A DNA stretch of 64,000 nt from assembly GCA_028023455.1 (NCBI GenBank), contig JAQFVV010006451.1:1349501-1413500 (forward strand), given 5' to 3'. Below the pieces are notes generated by a model that saw only the letters and a program-made list of their open reading frames with translations, did not search any database and was not told the DNA's origin. Shown here in pieces: positions 23,398 to 32,639 of the stretch. Every line of letters begins with the position of its first letter. The first letter of the stretch is position 1. This stretch comes from Epiperipatus broadwayi (Eukaryota > Onychophora > Udeonychophora > Euonychophora > Peripatidae). The position numbers and the translations under genes are program-made.

Positions 23398-24157
23398 TTA
23401 CCAAAGTTTCCATCCATTTCTGTGAATTAAGGACTGTACTTGCTTCCTAGACTTGGCTATAGAAAAATCCCTAATGGCTAATACTTTATCTTTTGCTTGC
23501 ATTACATAGCCCCCAAATGTCACCTCCTCCTGAAATAATATAGTTTTTTTCAAATTCACTTTAATCCTCTTTTCCATGCATTCCTTCAGAAACAATGCAA
23601 TATCTCTTATGTGTTTCTTTCATCATGGCTGATACAACCAACACATCATCCACATACATCATGATGAGATCTTTTATCTCAGCTGATATTACTCAATCTA
23701 GGCATCTCAATAGTCCTGCCCTACCACTTATCAAACCAAAAGGCATCTGGCTAAACTGATATGAATAACTCTCATATTGAAATGCTATGTTTTTATGATC
23801 CTCTGGGTGAAGTTTGATTTGCCAGTACCTTGTGGTCATTATTGAATATCAAAAAAGTATTTTTCTTCTGAACCTTCCTAATAATTTTTGCATTGGGGGT
23901 GGAACATTACAATCCAGGATCATTACTTTGTTAAGTTGAAACTCATCAAGACACAACCTTGTTGTACTATCTTTTCTTTTTATGATTACCAGTGGGTTGC
24001 AATATGCCGATGAACATTTTAAGATGATCCTCCATTCCATCAGCTGGTTTATTTGCTTATTAACCTCATCTCTATATTGATGAGGAATTGGATATGACCT
24101 CAATTTAAAGGGTTGGATTTGATTTAGTCTAATCCTTTGTTCAAACCCCTGGATCAT
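23398..24157 (-). pseudogene. reverse transcriptase relic of Gypsy pol
   Basis: A 102-residue frame (23849-24157) matches the start of Ty3/Gypsy RT: residues resembling the usual Y-x-I-P...V-x-K-Q-I-x-x-M-L-x-x-G-I-I opening (SYPIPHQYRDEVNKQINQL), then the K-K-D-G-S-x-R-x-C-x-D-x-x-x-L-N-K region (IIKRKDSTTRLCLDEFQLNK). In another frame near 23640-23672 lies MMYVDDVLVV, the catalytic YxDD box. A third frame (23398-23595) carries the thumb and connection (KECMEKRIKVNLKKTILFQ then VTFGGYVM). The active-site Asp pair survives, but the domain is split over three frames. Confidence 0.8.
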
Positions 24158-24602
24158 ACCATCTGAAAAAACTGACTGTAGTTAGCCAACATTTGTCTCA
24201 GTTTGCTTTCCCAATTTCCCTTGATTATCTTTGCCTCATACCATTTCCATGATAACACAATCCTTTGGGTTTCCAGTAAGGTGTAACACCCCTATTGAGT
24301 TATACAGGTCTAGAGTTAAAACTTAATCATTTATCTTCTGCATGTGGCCTATCCATTTCCACAATCCAGAGTGTGCTTATATTTATATACATAATCTGCC
24401 CTAGTAAGGTATCATATATTATGTCCTTCATATTTAAGAACATGTGTAAAAAGTCTTTGACATTAATTTTGATGTATATCCATATTTGTTTTTGTTCTAC
24501 CTTGGCTTTCCAATTGTCACTTGAACTGACTTTAGAGAGGGTACATATGGTTAATTTTTCACAATTCTGTGATACAATCTTTTCACTATAACTGAAATTT
24601 AA

Positions 24603-24625
24603 CTACCTGAGTCTACAAGAATCTC
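24603..24625 (-). pseudogene. retroviral-type aspartic protease motif, relic
   Basis: On the minus strand KVEILVDSGS is followed by a stop. D-S-G-S is the active-site motif of LTR-retrotransposon proteases. Its position between gag-like and RT-like sequence is correct for the family. Confidence 0.55.
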
Positions 24626-24869
24626 CACTTTCATATGACCCATTGCTATGAGGATTTTGGGACATGTATGTTGAGCATAGCATGGTAACTAGTCTCACCA
24701 TAATCATACCAAGTTTCCCACTTGCTTTTTATTCTATTGGTACTCTAGTGCTGCTTTATTCACCATGCCTGATTTCAAAAATCCCTGCCTTTTCTATCAT
24801 AAATTCTCAATCTTCAATTTGTCACATTTGTTTACTTGCAATCAACTGACCCAATATTCTATCTGTCTC

Positions 24870-25060
24870 TTTCACTGATCTGTCATTCGACTTTCCCACA
24901 TCCATTTTATTTCTCAAAGTAGGTTTCTATGTACAATTTCTATAATTTGTTTTTCAGAAAATTCACAAGCTTCTATTGCCTTCAGCATGGCCTCCTATCA
25001 TCTAAAAAAGTGCACATAATCCTCTACACTTCCTCCTGAAACTTTTGTTTCATTAACTGT
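24870..25060 (-). pseudogene. gag-like relic
   Basis: One minus-strand frame reads SGGSVEDYVHFFR, two stops, then EAMLKAIEACEFSEKQIIEI. This resembles the G-E-S-V-x-x-Y-x-x-x-F and helical region of Gypsy gag capsid domains. No zinc knuckle was seen. Confidence 0.45.
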
Positions 25061-25330
25061 GATATAATATTCTCCTCTTGTTCTTAAGTCAAGAAGGTCT
25101 TCTTAAGGGCCATTTTATAGTGTAAGAAAGTTTGTGGTTGGCATAAAAGTGAACTCCACAAAGTCTCAGTGGACCCTTCGAGGTGACTGTATTCTGTAGC
25201 TATCTAAATACCTCTGTAAGCTATTAGAATGTTCTATTGATGTCTCCTCCTTTTCACTTCCATACATTTTTATTTTCATCAATTCCCTATACATTCTACT
25301 ATCTATTTATAATTTTCTCATCTGGTTATT

Positions 25331-27098
25331 AACAGCCTGCTGTTTCAGATTATTTTATTATTTCTTTTATATATAACAACAAATGTGCTAGGCTTGATTT
25401 CCCAGCCCATGAACTACTGTGCTACATATCAGAATTTTTTATATTCTGTCTATTCTCCCTCCCATCCATTTTATTTGTGTTCTGATTTTAATTCTTGAAA
25501 CAAAACAACAAACAATAATTTATTTTTTCTTTGTTCAATGCAGATATACTACAACTCTTTATTACTATTGTTTCTCAATTCTTATTATTTCCTGCCCCCA
25601 ATACTTTCCACTTTTTGATGCCCTATAATTGGGGGGCCATTGTAGTCATTTTACCACTTTTCTCATTACTATTTGCTTGATTTAGACTAATGTTATTCCT
25701 ATGAATTATTTCTTTGGTATAACTGTATTTATTACTAACGAGACCTATGAATTTGCAACACCATTTTATCGATCAAGATGGCCTTAATGTCACTTAATTA
25801 TTTATTAACACTTCCATACCCAGAATATTTATGGATGTGAGCCTATTCTGACTCCATTTCACCAATCCTATGTATGCATAAGAATTATGCTGGAAGGGGT
25901 GAGGAGAGTAAACATGGCTTGTTAATAAATGCCTACCACTGCCTACCTCACTCATGGTGGGTGGTACTTAGACCAACAGAAACATGTATAGGTAAGGCAG
26001 TAAAAATCCAATTAATTAATGTATTCACTAACTACAACATAAATATATGTATATATTTTTAAACTAAATAAATAAGATATGAAATAATGAAAAGAGAATA
26101 GTTAACAGTGCTCAAATATTTAATGAAACAGTAGCATATACATATATATTTATGCAGATGAACAACAAAAAATATAACCATTGCAAATACTAAATAATTT
26201 ATCTTTAAGATGGGAAAACTGATTTAATATAATTTGCAATTAAAGTCTCTAAATATAACATTAAGAGTATGAATTACTGTAAATTAGAATAACATAATAT
26301 TACCTTGAGTTCCACAGCAAAATTAGCTTATTCAGATTCATAACTAAACTGAGTTCATTCAGAACACTATGGTCATAGAAATTGTTTAGCAAGGATGTCT
26401 TGTCCTTATTTTTTTATTAAATCTCTGATGGTTCAATAATGATTCAGGATATTGGTAGTGAGAGACACAGATAAAAGGTCACAGATTCCTTTTTTAATTT
26501 CAGGTGGTTATACAATCACATAGCAGCTTTTGTTTCTTCATGGTGCTGTGAGATAAAAGCTCAACACATTTAGAGCTTTACCCCTGTCTGTGCATATCAG
26601 CTGGTGAATATATATATATTTTTCTTTAAAAATCAGTATTGAGGAATCAATCTCCAATACTAATAAAATATATCAATGAACAAATAACAGTATAAAAAAC
26701 TAAAATGGTCTCTTGATTTTTTTCTATTTAGTCTCTTTTTTTCTTTTTAGAAAGCTCTGTTCTCATGAAAAAATGTTAGGTATTTTTTCTTATCATGTGA
26801 TATTAGAGATCCGGCTTCTTTTTTCCAAAAAAACCTTTTAGCACCTTTTTCTTTTTGAGCACGTTGGAAAATAACTTCAATCAATACCTCTAGTAGAAGC
26901 ATTCTGCAGATAACAATCTGTTTAATTTCTTTATATTTTTCATTTATATATTTCGTTTTTTTTTAATAAAAAATAAAATAGAATTAGACACAAAAATAAA
27001 ACATATCTCATGCCCATTTTAACGCTTTATTTAATCATTTTAGAAAACAAACAAAAATCAACTACATATACCAACATATAGGTAGTAATATATTGTAC
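25331..27098. other. A+T-rich spacer
   Basis: The 5' end of the Gypsy element may lie in the first few hundred bases, but no terminal repeat or primer-binding site could be defined. Open frames at 25419-25628 and 25874-26062 are not recognisable proteins. Confidence 0.45.
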
Positions 27099-27655
27099 TT
27101 AACAACTACAAATACCTTGGTCAGATTATTAATACAGATCGAAACATAAAGGATAAAATTAATCATAGAATTAAACTTGGTTGATGTGTGTTGGCACAAA
27201 TAACTTGATATTAAAATGAAATATGCCTATGTGTTTGAAAAGAAAGGTTTTTAATAAATGTGTTTGACCAGTTCTTACTTATGGATCTGAGACTTGGCCA
27301 CTTAATAGACCACTCAAAGGAATATGGAGAGATGCATGTTGGGAATAACAAAAAGAGATCAAAAATGCAATATATGGATAAGAGAACAAACACGTGTTAC
27401 TGACCTCATTGAAAAAATTAAAAGACTGAAGTGGAGTTGGGCTGGACATATTGCTAGAAGTGATGATAATATATGGACAATTGAAATCTTAAACTGGATT
27501 ACAAGAGATTGTAAAAGACTCAGAAAGAAACCACATGTGAGATAGATGAATGAAATAAAGTGTGCAGGGGTGATGTGGACAAGAGAAGCTAAAGATTGGA
27601 GAAGATGAATTGAACTTGGAGAGATCTTCATCCTGCAGGATTGATGATGATATGT
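27099..27655 (+). mobile_element. RTE-type LINE 3' fragment
   Basis: This is a 5'-truncated, frameshifted copy of the 3' coding end of the element at 55546-58690, beginning at the NYKYLGQIIN-like segment and running to the end of the ORF. Recognisable strings include TRVTDLIEKIKRLKWSWAGH and ILNWITRDCKR. The 3' end GATTGATGATGATATG matches the family's TGATGATA terminus. Confidence 0.85.
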
Positions 27656-27876
27656 AGTAATCATGTCTATATAGGCATGGCTACAAAATCCCTTGCCTTA
27701 GAACAGGTTTTAAACCCATCCCCTGTTACAATATATACATATATTCATGTAAACAGAGATAATATTTTGTCTTTTGATATTGCCAAAAACTACCAATTAC
27801 TACTAATTGACAATCCCCCTTAGACTAAACACGTTTTTTCTATTAACCTACAATAGCTTTTTTATTGGGTTTTGTG

Positions 27877-27879
<3 letters not shown>

Positions 27880-27931
<52 letters not shown>
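27880..27931. repeat. (TA)n microsatellite at Penelope-like 3' end
   Basis: About 26 uninterrupted TA units abut the 3' terminus (GGGGTAGTTTT) of the minus-strand Penelope-like element. Confidence 0.95.
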
Positions 27932-27935
<4 letters not shown>

Positions 27936-27979
27936 TACCCCAAATCTAAAATTAAACCAGACCAGCATAAAAATAATAT

Positions 27980-28031
27980 TAAAACACAACCTAAGGTTTC
28001 ACTGCTACAAGCAGACTTCTCAAGTGTAAAG
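27980..28031 (-). ncRNA. hammerhead-like motif with U3-A8 core in Penelope-like 3' region
   Basis: Identical in the key positions to 30436-30484. See that entry for the fold. Confidence 0.6.
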
Positions 28032-28065
28032 AACTACAAAAAAAAACCACACATTATATATACTA

Positions 28066-30114
28066 TTAAAAACTACCCACAAATCCATTCACTTCCCATC
28101 CACCCTTAATATTAAAAGAACTCTTAAATAAGTTAATTGCTTCAGAATAATAAATTTTCAATAATAAAGACTCTTTAATTCTTCTTTTGATTTCATTTCT
28201 CTCAAAGAAGACAACCTTAGCTTCATCAAAATCAATAGTGTGGCCTGTATCTTTTTCATGGACATACAAAGCAGAACTAAGATATCTATTTTTAACTCTA
28301 CTTTTATGAACCTTTATTCTTTCATTTAAACTCAAACTACTCTGACCTATGTAAACCTTCTTACAAAATAAACAAGGAATAACATATACCACACCAGGAA
28401 TAGTCTTTCTATCAAAAACTTCTTTTGTATTATTTAATAAATTATTCAATGTAACACCCCTTTTCCAAGCAATTTTCTTATTTCCAAACAATTTACTATT
28501 TCTACACACAATTTTATAAGAAGACAATTCAAATGGCAAAGAAATAAAATCATATTTTTCTTTAACCTTTACATCCTTACAAATATTACTATTAAATAAA
28601 ATACTTTTAACAAATTTATCAGAGTATCCAACACTCAAATAATCTTTATAAAATTGATATTTCTGAAACAAAGCTACCCCACTAGAATTATTTAATTTAA
28701 TATTCCTATGACAATAATTCCTTAAAGCAGCTACTTTATGAGATACAGACTGATAGCTATCAGGTTTAATTATAGATCTTAATTCTTTACTTTTAATTAA
28801 ATGACTGCACAATAAACAATTAGTTTCTATATTTCTAATCACCAAAAGATCTAAAAATTTTAATTTACCAAAATCTAACCCCCCTCCTTCTAACACAAAT
28901 TTTATAGAAGGATCAAAACAATTAAACTCATTTACAAATTCCTTCAATTTATCATTCTCAACTACAAATAAACAATCATCAACATATCTGACAAATAATT
29001 TTACATATAAACAATTCTTTTTAATAATAATTTCCTCTTCCATAAAACTAATATAAACTGAACATACTAAAGGAGAAATAATATAACCTATTATCCACCC
29101 TTCCTTAATCTTATAAAAATTACCTCTATAAGTAAAATACATAGAATCTTCCAATAACAAAAGCAAATCTTTAATTACCTTAATTTTATTTTTTGATAAA
29201 GAACTTTTCTTAATCAATACAGACAAAAGAACATCAATACTGCTTAACCTATTAACAGACTGATACATATTTTCAATATCTAAACTTCCAAATACCCAAT
29301 TACTTTCCATTTTAAAATTATTAATCTTATCAAAAGCCTCAAAAGAAGAAGAAACTGTGTACTGACCAAAATCAACAAATTGTTTTAAAAAATTATTCAA
29401 GAATCTAGAAATACCCTCTACAACACTACCTGTAAAATCAAAAATAAATCTTAAAGGAAAACCATCTTTATGAGTTTTAATATTCACAAACATCTTAGCT
29501 GATGTAAAATCATTAGGATAGCATTTTAAATAATCTACTCTATTAAAAATTTTTAAATTAACCATTTTCTTCATAATATCTATCAATTTTCTTTTAATCA
29601 AATTACCTGGATTTTTATCTAACAACATATATTTACCATTATTTAATTCTCTATCCATTTTCTCTTTGAAATCATCTCCTTTCATAATAACAAACCTACC
29701 AGCTTTGTCTTCATGAGAAATGATTACATCATTAGCAATTAACCTATTTTTAAGATGTTTAATCTCAGCAGGATTAATAACAAATTTTTCTTTCCTTTTT
29801 AAACTTTTATTCAAAATCGATTGAATACCAACTTTCTGCTCATCACTCAAATTACTAGATTCAATAGACGAAATTGTATCAAAAACTATATTTTTTGAAT
29901 GAAATGGAACAAAATTAGGGCCTTTACCAAGAATATCTAATTCTCTATCATTTAACTTCAAATCCGTAAGATTAACAACTCTATCCTCAGAAACCTTATT
30001 CTCATACCCTTTATCACTACAATAAACTTTATTAACTTTCCCAAACAACCACTTTAATTTTCTTTCATATTTTTTACAATAGAAATTTGACCTATTCTGT
30101 CTAAATTGTCTCAT
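28066..30114 (-). CDS. Penelope-like reverse transcriptase with GIY-YIG endonuclease
   Basis: A 682-residue open frame without stops. It copies element RNA into DNA, and the C-terminal nuclease is thought to nick the target. Visible parts: the N-terminal conserved DKAGRFVIM block (residues 136-144); NIKTHK (211-216); PLRFIFDFTGS (220-230); motif A with SLDIENMY (catalytic Asp279); motif B region IIGYIISP (341-348), which departs from the usual GSPLSP; RYVDD (376-380) with both catalytic Asp; KLKFLDL (417-423); CLFC (581-584); and GIY-YIG with VVYVIP (575-580), VYIGQ (587-591), Arg599 and the later His and Glu residues (E649). The basic N terminus fits a nucleic-acid binding role. The start at 30114 is the first Met of the frame. 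Length fits the family. Open reading suggests a young copy. The altered motif B leaves activity uncertain. Clade within Penelope-like elements not resolved. Confidence 0.93.
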   Translation of the reverse strand: MRQFRQNRSNFYCKKYERKLKWLFGKVNKVYCSDKGYENKVSEDRVVNLTDLKLNDRELDILGKGPNFVPFHSKNIVFDTISSIESSNLSDEQKVGIQSILNKSLKRKEKFVINPAEIKHLKNRLIANDVIISHEDKAGRFVIMKGDDFKEKMDRELNNGKYMLLDKNPGNLIKRKLIDIMKKMVNLKIFNRVDYLKCYPNDFTSAKMFVNIKTHKDGFPLRFIFDFTGSVVEGISRFLNNFLKQFVDFGQYTVSSSFEAFDKINNFKMESNWVFGSLDIENMYQSVNRLSSIDVLLSVLIKKSSLSKNKIKVIKDLLLLLEDSMYFTYRGNFYKIKEGWIIGYIISPLVCSVYISFMEEEIIIKKNCLYVKLFVRYVDDCLFVVENDKLKEFVNEFNCFDPSIKFVLEGGGLDFGKLKFLDLLVIRNIETNCLLCSHLIKSKELRSIIKPDSYQSVSHKVAALRNYCHRNIKLNNSSGVALFQKYQFYKDYLSVGYSDKFVKSILFNSNICKDVKVKEKYDFISLPFELSSYKIVCRNSKLFGNKKIAWKRGVTLNNLLNNTKEVFDRKTIPGVVYVIPCLFCKKVYIGQSSLSLNERIKVHKSRVKNRYLSSALYVHEKDTGHTIDFDEAKVVFFERNEIKRRIKESLLLKIYYSEAINLFKSSFNIKGGWEVNGFVGSF

Positions 30115-30225
30115 AAAAAAAATTCAAAATTGAATAATTAAAATCTTGCCTCCTTTCTAAATAATATCTATTCCTTTTATATAGATAAATAAATTTATAA
30201 AACCTTACAAAAGTATCTTTTAAAA

Positions 30226-30540
30226 AACACTATTGATTTTGATGAAGCTAAGGTTGTCTTCTTTGAGAGAAATGAAATCAAAAGAAGAATTAAAGAGTCT
30301 TTATTATTGAAAATTTATTATTCTGAAGCAATTAACTTATTTAAGAGTTCTTTTAATATTAAGGGTGGATGGGAAGTGAATGGATTTGTGGGTAGTTTTT
30401 AATAGTATATATAATGTGTGGTTTTTTTGTAGTTCTTTACACTTGAGAAGTCTGCTTGTAGCAGTGAAACCTTAGGTTGTGTTTTAATATTATTTTTATG
30501 CCGGTCTGGTTTAATTTTAGATTTGGGGTAGTTTTGATTT
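30226..30540 (+). mobile_element. inverted partial copy of the Penelope-like 3' end
   Basis: The plus strand repeats, nearly base for base, the last 58 or so codons of the adjacent ORF (from TIDFDEAKVVFFERNE to the stop near 30402) and its 3' untranslated region to the GGGGTAGTTTT end. It abuts the leader of the main copy, so the two are joined 5' side to 5' side. Confidence 0.95.
30436..30484 (+). ncRNA. hammerhead-like motif with U3-A8 core
   Basis: Plus strand: ACAC (stem I), core UUGAGAA, stem II CUGC/GCAG around UUGUA with flanking wobble and a mismatch, GAA, stem III ACC-UUA-GGU, U, then GUGU pairing perfectly with ACAC. The order and all three stems of a type I hammerhead are present. 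Core positions 3 and 8 are U and A rather than C and G. Confidence 0.6.
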
Positions 30541-30579
30541 TATATTGACTAGTTTAGCTTTATGCTTGTAATGTTTATA

Positions 30580-30655
30580 TATATATATGGAGATATATAT
30601 ATCTATATGATATATATATTAATGTTTGGGGTAGTTTTGATATATATATATAATG
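30580..30655. repeat. imperfect TA/GATA-rich repeat
   Basis: Short TA runs are interleaved with GGAGATATATATATC. A second GTTTGGGGTAGTTTT, the Penelope-like terminal block, sits at about 30625-30639, suggesting a tiny third piece of the element. Confidence 0.65.
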
Positions 30656-30925
30656 TTTGAGAGAACAAACAGATGTTACTGTCATCATTAAAAGAATTAA
30701 GAGACTGAAGTGGAGTTGGGCTAGACTTATTGCTAGAAGAAATGATAATAGATGGTTAGTTGAAATTTTAAATTGAATCACATCTGAGATAGATGGATAA
30801 AATAAAGAAATGTGCTGGAGTAATGTGGAGAAAAGAGGCTAAAGATCAGAGAAGATGGATTAAACTTGGGGAGATCTTAATCCTGCAATGGATCGACAAT
30901 GGTTGAAAATGGTGATGATATATAT
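30656..30925 (+). mobile_element. RTE-type LINE 3' fragment
   Basis: A second 5'-truncated copy of the 55546-58690 family. The end of the ORF is clear in one frame (KKCAGVMWRKEAKDQRRWIK then LQWIDNG), and the 3' end is GGTGATGATATATA. Same orientation as the fragment at 27099-27655, but it covers the same C-terminal part, so it is a separate insertion. Confidence 0.85.
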
Positions 30926-31738
30926 GGTGCTAACATTAATTATGGCATTAAATGGTATATACATACTAATATAAATAAAATGTATTGAATGCACTGAGAA
31001 CAAAAATAAGATATGTGTGTGTATGATAAACAAATAATATGATGACAATTAAAATGTAAGCTTTATGTTGTTATTGTCATTAATATATTAATTAATAATT
31101 CGAGCACGTTCAATTAAACAACCATAAAACGCTCAAGAGCACTCATTCATTGTAATTATTCAAGAGAAGTAAAATCAGATTAAAAATGCATCATTTATAG
31201 ACAAAACGCAGCGTCATTAATTAGAAATGAAAAGTGCATGTCTTTCTTTTGTAAAAAAAATATATATATTCATAATTTAGTTTTTTTTTTTTTAAACAGA
31301 GTTGAAAGGAAGTAATTATTCCAAAATTTTGAACTGAATGTTTCAACTTAAAAAACATCTTTAAAATGACTACTTTTAATCCTGCATTAAAAATAAAGTT
31401 AATAAAAAACGCGTGCCATGTTCACTTGTTTTTAATAGTACAAATACATAATTTATTAAATCTGCACACGCATACATATGAACTATCTACGTATAAACGA
31501 TGTAAATTACGAACCTTGATAAAAACTAATTTAGTTGGGATAGCTGAATAATTTTATATATCGATTTTTGTGATATATGTTTATATTATCCCAGTTTAGC
31601 AATGTACATATTTCGATTTGATATATATAAATGGCTTCAATCAATTAAAATCTACTATAATTAGAGTGACATCTCACGTCATTAGTCAATTTCCTAGTTA
31701 TCTCATTTTTCTTTCAAACAAAGAGTTAAACACCCAAT
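30926..31738. other. spacer, no gene seen
   Basis: Richer in CpG than most of the window (for example around 31085-31210 and 31410-31510), but no frame or RNA gene could be assigned. Confidence 0.5.
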
Positions 31739-31956
<218 letters not shown>

Positions 31957-32275
31957 TTTGCGAACTACTCAACAATATAATTTCTATAGAGAAATGGAGA
32001 AATATCGGGACAGTCAAATGACTTTTGTTCTTTGCTACACTATTTACCGAAGCATAACTAAATATTTTATTCATTTTCCAATAATTGTTATTACTATATT
32101 AAATAACGTAATGGCTATATATGTAACAGAAAATATCTGAATAAGAATGGAATGTAAAATTTTAGCCAGACCAAAGATCTCGAGTCATATTCAGGATAAT
32201 AAGTGCAAAACCCACTTCAAAAAATATATACTATTAATTTGTTTATATATAAATGTAAAGATATATAATTATAGT

Positions 32276-32280
<5 letters not shown>
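31957..32280. other. short spacer, no feature seen
   Basis: No recognisable gene or repeat. Confidence 0.5.

Positions 32281-32336
<56 letters not shown>
32281..32336. repeat. (TA)n microsatellite
   Basis: About 28 TA units directly abutting the hairpin element that follows. Confidence 0.95.
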
Positions 32337-32339
<3 letters not shown>

Positions 32340-32625
32340 CACTAGATGGAGCTTACCAACAGCTCTAAACAAACTGTGTTTTTATAAGTGCCAAAAGAGA
32401 AAGAATTCAAAATCTCTATCATTGACCCTACCTCCAGACCAATTGGTTTCAAGCTTATGGCTTGCCTCAGTCTGGAGATAGGGTCAATGATAGAGATTTT
32501 GAATTTTTTCTCTTTCAGCACTTATAAAAACAAAGCTTGTTTAGACCTATTGGTAATCTCCATCTAGTGATCATTTAAATGCAAGCTTAAAAGCAAGTTA
32601 CAAAATTTATAACTTATTTTATTAT
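32337..32625. mobile_element. hairpin element, diverged array-unit relative
   Basis: The element starts GATCACTAGATGGAG at 32337, and the inverse CTCCATCTAGTGATC ends at 32572. The two arms of about 105 bp are nearly perfect inverted repeats, and the loop holds a hammerhead-like motif. A 3' tail with AAAGCAAGTTACAAAATTTA and its own small stem (to 32625) is shared with 37040-37080. Both sides are (TA)n. Its ends correspond to GATCAACAGATGGCG in the 414-bp array units. No coding frame. Confidence 0.8.
32431..32480 (-). ncRNA. degenerate hammerhead-like motif at hairpin tip
   Basis: Minus strand: CUCCA (stem I), extra GA, core CUGAGGC, stem II AAGC/GCUU (four pairs), GAA, palindrome ACCAAUUGGU, C, UGGAG (pairs with CUCCA). 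A9 is C and two bases are inserted next to stem I, so it is probably inactive. The long arms of the hairpin element continue stem I outward. Confidence 0.5.
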
Positions 32626-32639
32626 ATATATATATATAT

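Larger units (their letters stand above)
22450..25330 (-). mobile_element. decayed Ty3/Gypsy-like LTR retrotransposon, internal region
   Basis: Read on the minus strand, the expected gag-protease-RT-RNase H-integrase order survives as broken frames: a gag-like segment (about 24870-25060), a protease motif (about 24603-24625), RT (about 23420-24157), RNase H (about 22930-23380) and the integrase zinc-binding region (22459-22653). Stops and frameshifts occur throughout. The order RT, RNase H, integrase distinguishes Ty3/Gypsy from Ty1/Copia. Terminal repeats were not identified. Confidence 0.8.
27932..30225 (-). mobile_element. Penelope-like element, near complete
   Basis: The element contains a long ORF (28066-30114), a 3' untranslated region with a hammerhead-like motif, and a 3' end at the TA run. 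Its 5' leader (30115-30225) runs directly into an inverted partial copy of its own 3' end (30226-30540). Such inverted or partly tandem copies are characteristic of Penelope-like elements. Confidence 0.85.
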
